Below, in pieces: positions 50,977 to 59,434 of a stretch of 64,000 nt of DNA. Positions within the stretch are counted from its first letter, which is position 1; every line of letters begins with the position of its first letter. This stretch comes from Ktedonobacter robiniae (GTDB lineage Bacteria > Chloroflexota > Ktedonobacteria > Ktedonobacterales > Ktedonobacteraceae), in assembly GCF_016587375.1 (NCBI RefSeq), contig NZ_BNJG01000003.1, positions 1,612,001 to 1,676,000 on the forward strand. The letters run 5' to 3'. Made by a program: the position numbers and the translations under genes. The notes under the pieces were generated by a model that worked only from the letters and a program-made list of their open reading frames with translations, searched no databases and had not been told where the DNA came from.

Positions 50977-53607
50977 ATGTCTAAACCGCCGGGTGCAAAC
51001 AAGCTCTTCCGTTCGCCTATTCCTGGCAGTGAGGCAAGCAAACATACAGGTGCCCTCGCTCATGGGGACAGCAGCGAAATTGGTACCCAACCTGTTCCAG
51101 CTATGCCGACTGAAACACCTTCGCATCCCTCTTCTAGTGACCTGGCGGATCGACCAACGATGCAAGCTCCGGCTGTTCAACCTGCAAGTGGAGTATCATA
51201 TCAGCAGAATCCTGTCTCGCAGGCAGGGATAGGAGGGTATAACCCCATGCCTGCGCCGTTCCCTGTCTCACAGTCAGGGATAGGCTACGGACCAGGTCCC
51301 GCCCAACCGCCCGTTACACCACGCCCCCAGGCCCTGGCTGGACAGAGTGGCAATCTGAACAATATGCAGCGGCCGCCTGCTGCCGCAAATACGCCGCGCC
51401 CTAATGCGTTTGTCAAAACACGCAGGAAATACTCCAACCTATCAACGCGTGCCAAAATCGTGATCCTGGCCATGCTTGCGCTCTTACTCTTACCCTCAGT
51501 GTTTATTGTGCTTGAGAGTGTGAACGCCTTTGCCCTGTATAGCCAGGCCGATAGTGCCATTAAGCACCTGGAGGCGGCCCAAAACGTCTTTAGTGGGGGA
51601 GGGAATAGCCATGGTAACCTGGCGCGTTACTTTGATGTGAAAAAGCTCCGCCAGGTTCAGGTAGAGATCAACGCAGCACATAGTGACCTGGTCAGGCTGC
51701 GGGATGAGCTGGACCAGGATGGAAATGTGGCCATGCTAGCTAACATGGTGCCTGCCCAGGTGGGGACCGCCCGTTCCCTGGTACACATTGGAGTTGACGC
51801 TACCGAGATTGGCCAGATAGCGCTTCAATCCGCCATCAAAATGGCCCCCACACTCTCGCAAGCCTTCAATAATCCCCTCAATAGCGGGAGTAAGAATACC
51901 GAGGAGAGCACAGCCCCCTTAAAGCCGTATCTTACATCGAATAATGTCGATGAGATATTTGCAGATATAAACCTCATCATTCCTCATGTCCATGCGATGA
52001 ATATGCAGGCCCGAGGTCTCTCCCTCAACACCTTGCCGCTGAGTAGCAAACAGAGTAATCTTGTAGGCTCGCTCCTGAAACTCCTACCTGCGGCTGAAGT
52101 CGGCCTGAACCAGACAATGAGAATGAAGAGCGAGATTAGCTGGTTGCTTGGCGCTGACCAACCTCGTACCTTTCTGGTGGAACCAATGGACCGCGCGGAA
52201 CTGCGAGCCACGGGCGGCTTTACCGGGCAGTTTGGTGAGCTCTCAATTAATGGTGGACATATGTCCCCGCTGAAGCTGAAGAATATTGCCCAGTTTGAAG
52301 AGGATATTACAGCTGAAGGTGCTAAGCTACCAGATCAGAAAGTCTACAACAAAGTGGTAGGTCAGTCGGCGCCAGATCCCTATAATTGGTGGCCTGTTGG
52401 TAACTTTGGTATGCGAGATGCCAATCTCTCTGCTGACTTCCCGACATCCGCGCGCCTGATTATGGACCGCTATAATTACGAGTTTGAGAAAAAGCTTGAT
52501 GGCGTGATTATCTTTACACCTGCCTTGATTGAACATGTCTTACATGTGACCGGCCCCATCCATATTACAGCCTATAACGAGACCATTACCGAGCAGAATC
52601 TTGAGGCACGGCTGCACTACTATCAACTAGATAACACTGGAATTCGCCGGGAAGAGATTATTGAAAAGGTGGAAGACCCGCAGCAGGCGCGCAAGCTCTT
52701 TACCCAACAGGTAACCAAAACCCTGATGGATACGGCTCAGCACCTGCCATATGATAAGGTGCTGTCTCTGGTGAATGAGATGTTTCTCGCGACGAAAACC
52801 AAGGATCTACAGATCTACTTCACCAATCCTAAGGTTAATGCCCTGATCACCAAATATGGTGCAATCGCTTCGCTGGATCGCTCGACCCAGCATGATGGCC
52901 TGGCCGTGATACAGTCGAATCTTAGTGCCAGCAAAGCATCGCAATATGTGACTACATCGATAAAGGATACTATTAGTATCAATGCCTCGGGTGGGGCGAC
53001 CCACCAGGTCGTGATGACGTTGAATTATCAAAAGAAGGGCGATGTGTATGGTATGAGCACCTATCGCGATTATGTGCGAATCTATGCGCCACCCTCTAGC
53101 CAGCTCATTTCGAGCTACGGTTTCGCGCACCACTTAACTCCATATTGTGGCTCTGGCGCGGGCTATCAGGCATGCGGACAGGATGTATATGGCGATGGCA
53201 CTCTTGTTTGTACAACGGCTCCTGTTGATACCGACTCCACTTCGTTTCTTGACTATGGTGCCGGTTTCCAGAAGCCGATCCCGGTCATCGGTCAGCTAAC
53301 CAATCAGGAGAGCGATGAGCCTGGACGTGCCATGTATGCGGGTTGGGTGGTTGTGCCGCCCAATTGTAGTATCAAGGTGACGCTCTCGTGGTCTGTACCC
53401 CCAAGTAGCCATACCTATAGCCTGCTCTTCCAGCCGCAGGCGAGTGTGCATCCACAGCTAGACTTGACGGTTAAGTCGGCCCAGAAGGCCTGTGCGGGTA
53501 GTAAGCCCTCCGACTTACACTTCGCCGGGACTATGGATGGGCAGGATCGTACCTTTACCTTGCAGACTGGGCAGTCCGGTGGTGGCTGCGCTCTGAGGCT
53601 GTCCTGA
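50977..53607 (+). CDS. large membrane-anchored DUF4012 surface protein
   Basis: An 876-residue protein. The cytoplasmic N-terminus (1-155) is Pro/Gln/Gly-rich with a repeated PVSQxGIG unit; a transmembrane segment follows (about 160-183, KIVILAMLALLLLPSVFIVL); the rest is extracellular. The DUF4012 hallmark RATGGFTGQFG is at about residue 410, followed by NWWPVGNFGMRDANLSADFP. DUF4012 proteins occur in Actinobacteria and Chloroflexi, often near cell-surface polysaccharide genes, and have no proven function. The C-terminal part has two or three Cys pairs. GGAGG five bases before ATG 50977 sets the start. The last 93 bases overlap the end of the convergent GIY-YIG gene. Confidence 0.88.
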   Translation: MSKPPGANKLFRSPIPGSEASKHTGALAHGDSSEIGTQPVPAMPTETPSHPSSSDLADRPTMQAPAVQPASGVSYQQNPVSQAGIGGYNPMPAPFPVSQSGIGYGPGPAQPPVTPRPQALAGQSGNLNNMQRPPAAANTPRPNAFVKTRRKYSNLSTRAKIVILAMLALLLLPSVFIVLESVNAFALYSQADSAIKHLEAAQNVFSGGGNSHGNLARYFDVKKLRQVQVEINAAHSDLVRLRDELDQDGNVAMLANMVPAQVGTARSLVHIGVDATEIGQIALQSAIKMAPTLSQAFNNPLNSGSKNTEESTAPLKPYLTSNNVDEIFADINLIIPHVHAMNMQARGLSLNTLPLSSKQSNLVGSLLKLLPAAEVGLNQTMRMKSEISWLLGADQPRTFLVEPMDRAELRATGGFTGQFGELSINGGHMSPLKLKNIAQFEEDITAEGAKLPDQKVYNKVVGQSAPDPYNWWPVGNFGMRDANLSADFPTSARLIMDRYNYEFEKKLDGVIIFTPALIEHVLHVTGPIHITAYNETITEQNLEARLHYYQLDNTGIRREEIIEKVEDPQQARKLFTQQVTKTLMDTAQHLPYDKVLSLVNEMFLATKTKDLQIYFTNPKVNALITKYGAIASLDRSTQHDGLAVIQSNLSASKASQYVTTSIKDTISINASGGATHQVVMTLNYQKKGDVYGMSTYRDYVRIYAPPSSQLISSYGFAHHLTPYCGSGAGYQACGQDVYGDGTLVCTTAPVDTDSTSFLDYGAGFQKPIPVIGQLTNQESDEPGRAMYAGWVVVPPNCSIKVTLSWSVPPSSHTYSLLFQPQASVHPQLDLTVKSAQKACAGSKPSDLHFAGTMDGQDRTFTLQTGQSGGGCALRLS

Positions 53608-53868
53608 GGTTTGCGCGATCAGTTGAAGCTTCTGCTGGCGCGTGAGGCACTTGATCTGATATTCGGCTCGTAGTGCCTCACTCTTGCCTGGAAACGTCCA
53701 ACTGGCGAGGAGAGTCACGGGCCGATGCGCGCGCGTGTAGTGCCCACCTTTTCCCGCATTATGCGTGGCGATCCGTCGCTGGAGATTGTTGGTGTAGCCT
53801 GTGTAGAGCGTACCGTCCGCGCATTTAAGAATGTAGACATAGTGCGTCTCGTCGCTTGTCTCTGGCAT
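53515..53868 (-). CDS. GIY-YIG nuclease superfamily protein (UPF0213/YhbQ-like)
   Basis: A 117-residue protein. The GIY-YIG domain is clear: HYVYILKCADGTLYTGYTNN, with the metal-side Arg in LQRRIATHNAGKG, HYTRAHRPVTLL and the Glu in SEALRAEYQIKCLTRQQKL. Stand-alone proteins of this size are thought to act on DNA, but their role is unsettled. The domain ends at about residue 82; the last 35 residues have no family match, and most of them are encoded by DNA antisense to the DUF4012 gene, so the original stop was probably lost. AAGG lies just before ATG 53868. Confidence 0.85.
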   Translation of the reverse strand: MPETSDETHYVYILKCADGTLYTGYTNNLQRRIATHNAGKGGHYTRAHRPVTLLASWTFPGKSEALRAEYQIKCLTRQQKLQLIAQTSGQPQSAATTGLPSLQGKGTILPIHSPGEV

Positions 53869-53890
53869 GCCTTATCCTATCTCGCATGAC

Positions 53891-53910
53891 TTCTCGCGCC
53901 TGCGGCGCTC
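53891..53910 (-). repeat. copy 4 of the short GAGYGCCGCAGGMGCGARAA motif
   Basis: TTCTCGCGCCTGCGGCGCTC, the reverse complement of the motif, followed by GCTATG as in copy 1. It lies directly beside the 32-bp hairpin at 53913. Confidence 0.55.
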
Positions 53911-53912
53911 GC

Positions 53913-53979
53913 TATGATAAATGGTATGATGCAAGTTAGCGGCCACAGGCCGCTAACTTGCATCATACCATTTATCATA
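53913..53979. other. perfect 32-bp hairpin between divergent genes
   Basis: Arms 53913-53944 and 53948-53979 are perfectly complementary with an ACA loop. Unlike the other long hairpins it does not follow a gene end; it lies in the shared upstream region of the GIY-YIG and LRR genes, 12 bases before the LRR ribosome site. Confidence 0.82.
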
Positions 53980-54002
53980 CCTTTTGAGAACGGAGGTCAA
54001 TT

Positions 54003-55151
54003 GTGGAGAATGACGAGGTAACCAGGCTATCGCTACGCTACTGTGGACTTGCTACGCTTCCCGTGTCCCTGGCTCAACTGACCTCTTTGCGGATCTTAGA
54101 TCTTACTGGTAATACATTGACATCTCTGCCCGAAGAGCTTGGCAACCTGGCGCAGTTGCAGGAGCTGTACCTGGACGATAACCGGCTCACTACGCTGCCT
54201 CATGCCCTGAAGAAGCTGGTGAACTTGCGCGCGTTGCACGCAGATATGAATCGCCTGAGCGCTTTGCCTTCTTCCCTCTACCATCTTCCACACCTGGAGA
54301 CGCTTCGCCTTTATAAAAATCGGCTTACTGACCTCCCCGCTGATATTGGGCGACTGCAAGGGTTGCGCGACTTTAGCGTTGGGAAGAACCAGCTCACCTC
54401 TCTCCCCGAGTCATTATGGGAATTGAGGCGCCTCCAGGCCTTGAATCTCGCGGAGAACCAGCTTACTTCTCTCTCCGAGCGCATCGGCCAGCTAACACAA
54501 CTGCAAATGTTGGACGTGGCTCATAACCAGCTTACTCTGCTCCCCGAGTCGCTTGGTCAGTTGACGAACCTGACGCATTATCTCTACCTTAGCAACAATC
54601 GCCTGACGGCCCTCTCTGAGTCACTTTTCACACATCTTACCGAGCTTGCATATCTTAATTTCACCGATAACCAGCTCACCGAACTCCCGCGCAGCCTTGG
54701 TTGTCTGACCAGTCTCAAAGAGCTAAGGATCTATAACAACCAACTGTCAGCCTTGCCCGAAGAGCTTGACAATCTGGCAGCTTTATGCGAGCTGCATGCG
54801 ATGAACAATCACCTGGAGGCACTGCCAGATTCCCTGGGCAAGCTAAAGCAGTTGAGGGAGTTACGCCTCGCCAATAATCACCTTGCTTCTCTCCCCACAT
54901 CCCTCGGTGAAATGGAGAACCTTACCGTCCTGGACCTGCGCAATAACCGCCTCGCCGCTCTTCCAGCCTCTCTTGGTAATCTGGCTAAGCTGCGTTCTCT
55001 CGATCTGCGGGCGAACAGGTTGACCACCCTCCCCTCAGGTTTGCAGAAGCTCCAGCACCTGGAGAAGCTGGACCTGAGATGGCTAAAGCTCTCCCCGCTT
55101 CCCACCTGGCTTGATCAGCTTGAGCAACGCGGATGCACAGTGCTCTTGTAG
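54003..55151 (+). CDS. leucine-rich repeat protein
   Basis: A 382-residue protein made almost entirely of about fifteen 23-residue leucine-rich repeats of the form LxxLPxxLGxLxxLxxLxLxxN (for example LTSLPEELGNLAQLQELYLD), the type seen in bacterial and plant intracellular LRR proteins. It has no signal peptide, membrane segment or extra domain, so it is probably a cytoplasmic protein-binding solenoid. The start is GTG 54003 with GGAGGT six bases upstream. Its TAG stop (55149-55151) lies within a copy of the dispersed inverted-repeat element. Confidence 0.92.
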   Translation: MENDEVTRLSLRYCGLATLPVSLAQLTSLRILDLTGNTLTSLPEELGNLAQLQELYLDDNRLTTLPHALKKLVNLRALHADMNRLSALPSSLYHLPHLETLRLYKNRLTDLPADIGRLQGLRDFSVGKNQLTSLPESLWELRRLQALNLAENQLTSLSERIGQLTQLQMLDVAHNQLTLLPESLGQLTNLTHYLYLSNNRLTALSESLFTHLTELAYLNFTDNQLTELPRSLGCLTSLKELRIYNNQLSALPEELDNLAALCELHAMNNHLEALPDSLGKLKQLRELRLANNHLASLPTSLGEMENLTVLDLRNNRLAALPASLGNLAKLRSLDLRANRLTTLPSGLQKLQHLEKLDLRWLKLSPLPTWLDQLEQRGCTVLL

Positions 55152-55176
55152 AGTCCAAGCTTGCTTGGACCCTACA
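55147..55176. repeat. dispersed inverted-repeat element, copy C (minimal 30 bp)
   Basis: TGTAGAGTCCAAGC and GCTTGGACCCTACA with two bases between; 13 of 14 positions pair. It looks like the two ends of the element joined after loss of the centre. It contains the LRR stop codon and lies between convergent stops. Confidence 0.75.
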
Positions 55177-55200
55177 TTTTGTCGGATGCATTTGTGCCTG

Positions 55201-57450
55201 CTAAGCAGGGACCTGGCTGGTCGTATCTGCTGGCGTTGTGGCCAGCTCCTGAGCGAAGAGAGGGTCCTGGAGCTGGTAGGAGGGCGCGAGACCAGGCTGG
55301 GAATATAGTTGCTGTAGCTGCTTGGTTGGGATGGTGCCTAGCGCTGTGCTGGGAATGCTTTGTTCGCCCGTGGCTTCGCGCCAGGCCGACTCCCAGATGG
55401 AGGCCAGGCATTGTGCTCCATCAACCATCAATTGTATGGTCTGCTCGCCTAGCTGTTGCCACATGTAGTTCAGACTGTTGTGCATCTGGCTCCCAGTGTT
55501 GTAGGCGGCAATAATAGTCTCGGGCGGTAAGAACTGAAGACTGTGGTGCATCATGGCGATAACGGCCAGTGCCGCCTGTTTGCCCCCTGCAATGGGCGGG
55601 TTGAGCGTGATACCCGCCAACTTCTGGTTGATGCCATCCACAATCTCGGCGGTAAAGCGATTGACCATGGCCGTCTCGTAGGCGCTATGTACGCCATGCT
55701 CAGATGGCTGGTCTGGGTGCCCATGGTGCAGGTAGGAGACATGCAATGGCTGGCAGGCATCACCCACATAATGGGCCATAGTGCCCGCGATACAGACGAA
55801 GCTCGCGACATCTTGCTGCTTTAAGGCCGCCACCATTTCATCGTACATCTGCCAGACGCGGAAGGGTAAGGCGCCGCGCTTGGCATCCATGTTGAGCGCG
55901 TCATAGAAGTTGTTCCAGAGCGCGATACTGACGTTGCGTTCGTCCTGGCACAGATCGAGTAATGTTTGCCCGTCAAAGGCCCCCTTTCCAGGCTGGTCCA
56001 TGTCGGCGAAGTGGTTGGATTCGTCCTGCGGTCGCGTTGTCCTCCATATCAGGTCAGCCACGTCGGCCAGGGGGACAAATTGCCCGCCACCATGAATATG
56101 GGTTGTCCCTTGTACCAGCTGATCATCTCCGAAGGCAATAGCGTCTTTATTATTACTCATCAGCGTCTTGAGGTTGGGTGATTGGAGGATGTCACAGGCG
56201 CTGCCCGCGATTTTATAATGACCAACCTCGCCCCAGTATTCGCGATGCCCCGTATTCCAGCTAGTGACAAGGTCCACATCAAGTTCATGGCATACAATGC
56301 TCAGGCAACTTGCCAGGGCGAAGCGAAGTTGCGCGCTCCCCTGTGTCTCCTGAACTACATGCCCGCCCCATTGAAGCGCCAGGGGACGCAGGAGGATAGG
56401 CGCCTTGATGGGGCTACCTCCTGATTTCTGTTGCCCCGGAGCGTGATCAGGATCAAGACACCAGATGGTTCCTGAATCGCCAGGCATGGTCTGGAGGGTT
56501 GGCTGTCCCGGACGGGAGCCGATCAGAAGCTCACTGACATAATCAAAGCCTCCCATGGAGCAGTAGCGGTAGAAGAGAGCCTGGATCTCACCATACATCC
56601 TGCCTGAAGCCGAGCCATGCGCGCAGACGGGGAGGCCGATGAGGTCCAGGGAGATATTCTCAGGATTCAGATTCACGGGCGCGCCCAGCTCGCCTAGGCC
56701 AAAGATCTGCGCTGTCCACTTGCTGAGATCTTCGATACGAATAAGCCCCGCGTCCAGGTTGAGGTAGGCATTTGTCCCGGACCAGTCGGGATAAACCTCT
56801 GCGAAGCTCCTTTTGCGCAACTGATTTGTAATTGCCTGGCCAATTGCCTGCCGTTGCCCATTAGAAATGGTGTAGACAGTATTGCCCGGCTCTCCACTCA
56901 CATGCTGATTGGTCAGGACATAGATGTTATTGCCGTCTGTAACCAGGCAACCAGCTGAACCTATGTGCTCATGTCCTTGTGTATCGGTCACGAGTGGATA
57001 GCCTCCTCCGAGCATGTCATGAGGGAAGGCCACATCTCGCAGGGATGGAGGCGCCTCTTGTTGCTCCGGAGCCAGGATCACGCAGGTGGGAACGATACGG
57101 CCATCTGGGAGATAGAGGAAGCGTGGCACCACCTGGTCCGGGTCCGCCTCGATCAAGGCTTGTTGAGTCTGCCATTCTTTAACGAAGACGAGCACGCAGG
57201 GCCAGGACCAGGGTTGGACGATGGTATTCTCCAGCGTGCGCTCGGGAGATTGATGACGGTGGCGCCATTCTGTTTGCTTTACAGGTGTGTGCGCGTCGGG
57301 ATCATCCTGGCGAATGCGGTAAAGGCCAATGGCGGTCGCGACCACATTCTCCAGGTTTGCCAGGTGTACATGATAGGCATCCCGCGCATCCAGCAGGTCG
57401 CGCACAGACAGCGACCTGAAGTTTCTGCCAGCATGGCTTGGGTATGTCAA
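55201..57450 (-). CDS. fusion of a trypsin-like serine protease and a zinc-dependent phospholipase C/S1-P1 nuclease-like domain
   Basis: A 749-residue protein with an uncommon architecture. Residues about 140-380 look like a chymotrypsin-fold protease: His183 in VLTNQHV, Asp233 in LNLDAGLI and Ser326 in MPGDSGT. Residues about 440-700 resemble zinc phospholipase C: HIHGGG, SNHFADMD, then His560-x3-Asp564-x5-His570 (MAHYVGDACQPLH) and His588-x3-Glu592 (HSAYE), the same spacing pattern as B. cereus PLC His118/Asp122/His128 and His142/Glu146. The QPLH form is also close to S1/P1 nucleases. There is no signal peptide, so export, if any, is unconventional. The N-terminal 130 residues are unassigned. 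The start is TTG 57450 with AGGAGA upstream. The protein is convergent with the LRR gene. Confidence 0.83.
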   Translation of the reverse strand: MTYPSHAGRNFRSLSVRDLLDARDAYHVHLANLENVVATAIGLYRIRQDDPDAHTPVKQTEWRHRHQSPERTLENTIVQPWSWPCVLVFVKEWQTQQALIEADPDQVVPRFLYLPDGRIVPTCVILAPEQQEAPPSLRDVAFPHDMLGGGYPLVTDTQGHEHIGSAGCLVTDGNNIYVLTNQHVSGEPGNTVYTISNGQRQAIGQAITNQLRKRSFAEVYPDWSGTNAYLNLDAGLIRIEDLSKWTAQIFGLGELGAPVNLNPENISLDLIGLPVCAHGSASGRMYGEIQALFYRYCSMGGFDYVSELLIGSRPGQPTLQTMPGDSGTIWCLDPDHAPGQQKSGGSPIKAPILLRPLALQWGGHVVQETQGSAQLRFALASCLSIVCHELDVDLVTSWNTGHREYWGEVGHYKIAGSACDILQSPNLKTLMSNNKDAIAFGDDQLVQGTTHIHGGGQFVPLADVADLIWRTTRPQDESNHFADMDQPGKGAFDGQTLLDLCQDERNVSIALWNNFYDALNMDAKRGALPFRVWQMYDEMVAALKQQDVASFVCIAGTMAHYVGDACQPLHVSYLHHGHPDQPSEHGVHSAYETAMVNRFTAEIVDGINQKLAGITLNPPIAGGKQAALAVIAMMHHSLQFLPPETIIAAYNTGSQMHNSLNYMWQQLGEQTIQLMVDGAQCLASIWESAWREATGEQSIPSTALGTIPTKQLQQLYSQPGLAPSYQLQDPLFAQELATTPADTTSQVPA

Positions 57451-57957
57451 GGCTTTCTCCTCTCAAGCAAACAACAAGCCGCCCACGTTGGCGACCTAAT
57501 TTGAGTAACCATAAAATGTGTTTGAATTTTTTTGCATGTTCGGCACTCAATTGAATTCATGAGTGTGTATTTCTCTAAATAAGACGCCGAAACGGTTCTC
57601 TTTTCGTGTCTCTTTAAGTTTTCTCGCCGCAACGTGGCCTCTTAGGCCCGCCGGAGAAGTTTACAACGCTAAACCCTCAGCGAGCCCAAAAGTGAGAGAT
57701 ATCCACAATGCTAAGCGTCTCAGTCGCCTCTTTAGAACAGCTGGGGCGTTGTCCGTAAGGGGCGCAGTTGTCCGTTCCGCTTTTTGGGGCCTGTAAGTCC
57801 AGATGGTGCGAGCCATGCATGTTGATATGGGCTGAGGTGATCGGTGAGATCCCGAATGCGAAGTGCTCCTTGTTTGCTGCCATTGTCTCTGCTATACTTC
57901 TCGATGTTGGGAGGAACACGCGGTGTGTTGGGAACAACGCAAGAAAAGAAAGGGCGT
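57451..57957. other. 500-bp region upstream of the MalT-like remnant
   Basis: No gene can be supported. It holds two short related sequences, TTACAACGCTAAACCCTC (57661-57678) and CACAATGCTAAGCGTCTC (57704-57721), similar to ATTACAACGCTAAGCCTC at 61743-61760, and a repeated GGGGCG(CA)GTTGTCCG around 57743-57774. Confidence 0.4.
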
Positions 57958-59375
57958 ATGCCGAGGCCACCACTTCACGCACTCTCTGGTCTACCGATCA
58001 GACCCTCTATGAGTTGTATACCTCCGGTCATCTGGAGCAGCGTTTTCGCCAGGGAGACGAGTCTCTGTGGTTGGTCTGGCTCGAAGTTGCCACCTCGTTT
58101 GCTTTCCAGGGTCGTTCTGGCCGTCTCAATGTCTACAAAGAAGCCCGGCCACGAGGAGGCCATTATTGGTATGCCTACCACACCGCCGCCAACCGTACCT
58201 CGAAACGCTATCTTGGACAGACGGCCAACCTCACATTCGCGTGCCTGGAAGAGGTGGCACACGTTCTGACACGCTCTGCCTCGCCTCAGATGTCACCCAC
58301 AGCCAGTCCTGTCACTCCGCGCCAGACTGAACACAGGATGGCACCACTCTTGACCAAGCTTATGTATCCACCCGTGCCTATTACACTTGTCGAGCGCGAG
58401 CGCTTGCTCAATGAAGTAGATACGATACTTTCTCTCCGACTGCTCTTGCTCTCCGCCTCTGCCGGAAGTGGGAAAACCACCCTGCTCTCGGCCTGGGTAG
58501 CTCGCTCTGCGGCCTCGTCCCGCAAGATTGCCTGGCTATCCCTCGATGAGACTGACAATGACCCCACCCGCTTCTGGGTTTCGGTCATCATGGCCCTGCA
58601 AACGTGTCAGCCCTCGATCGGTGAGGTCGCGCTCAGCATGTTGCACTCGCCGCAGCTTCCGCATCTCTCGACGGTGCTCACCACCCTCCTCAATGAACTG
58701 ACAGAGCTAGCTGAGGAAATCGTCTTGATCCTGGATGATTATCATGTGGTTGAAGAGCAGGCCATTCACGAAACGGTGCTGTTCTGGCTTGAACATGTGC
58801 CTGCCCAGGTGCATCTCGTGCTGGCCAGTCGTGTTGATCCACCACTCTCCCTCTCCCGGCTGCGTGTTCGAGGCCAGATGCGTGAACTACGTGACGCCGA
58901 TCTCCGTTTTCACAAAGTTGAAGCGACCCACTTCTTGAACAGAGCCATGAAGCTCACCCTCTCGCAAGAAGAGGTGAGCGTCCTGGGGCAGCGGACCGAA
59001 GGCTGGATTGCAGGATTGCAACTGGCAGCGCTCGCCCTGCAACAACGAGAGGATCATGCGGCCTTTGTCCAAGCCTTTACCGGAAGTCAGCGCTATCTGC
59101 TGGATTACATTCAGGAGGAGATCCTCTCCCACCTGGACGCTCCTCTCCAGAACTTTCTGCTGCGCGTCTCGGCGCTTTCTCGCCTGAATGCGGACCTCTG
59201 TCAAGCGGTCACCGCAGAACCGACCAGCCAGAAACTACTAGAAACGCTCGAACGCGCCAATCTCTTCCTAATCCCTTTGGATGAAGAACGACACTGGTAT
59301 CGCTTGCATGATCTTTTCCGCGAAGCACTCCTCGCTCATGTGCGCGCCACGCAACCCGCTCTCGTCGTCCACTGA
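57958..59375 (+). pseudogene. truncated MalT-like LuxR family ATP-dependent regulator
   Basis: The reading frame encodes the Ktedonobacteria-type N-terminal domain (WSTDQTLYELYTSGHLEQRF, GHYWYAYHTAANRTSKRYLG) and the STAND ATPase (P-loop SASAGSGKTTLL, Walker B VLILDDYH), then stops at 59375 soon after LHDLFREALLAHVRATQP. The helical repeat region and C-terminal LuxR helix-turn-helix, several hundred residues in intact relatives, are missing. At the front, ATG 57958 with AAAGGG opens a different frame (MPRP...); one missing base near 57968/57969 would restore MPRP-TTSRTLWSTDQ. It therefore seems broken at both ends. It could still make an ATPase fragment from an upstream alternative start. Confidence 0.78.
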
Positions 59376-59434
59376 GACAAGCGAAACGTCATATGAAACT
59401 GCAGAAAAATAGTATGAACATACAGGAGATTTAT

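Noticed and set aside
57677..57982. 101-codon minus-strand frame that might be a transposase remnant
   Set aside because: No catalytic motif or terminal repeats could be seen, and it overlaps the start region of the MalT-like remnant.
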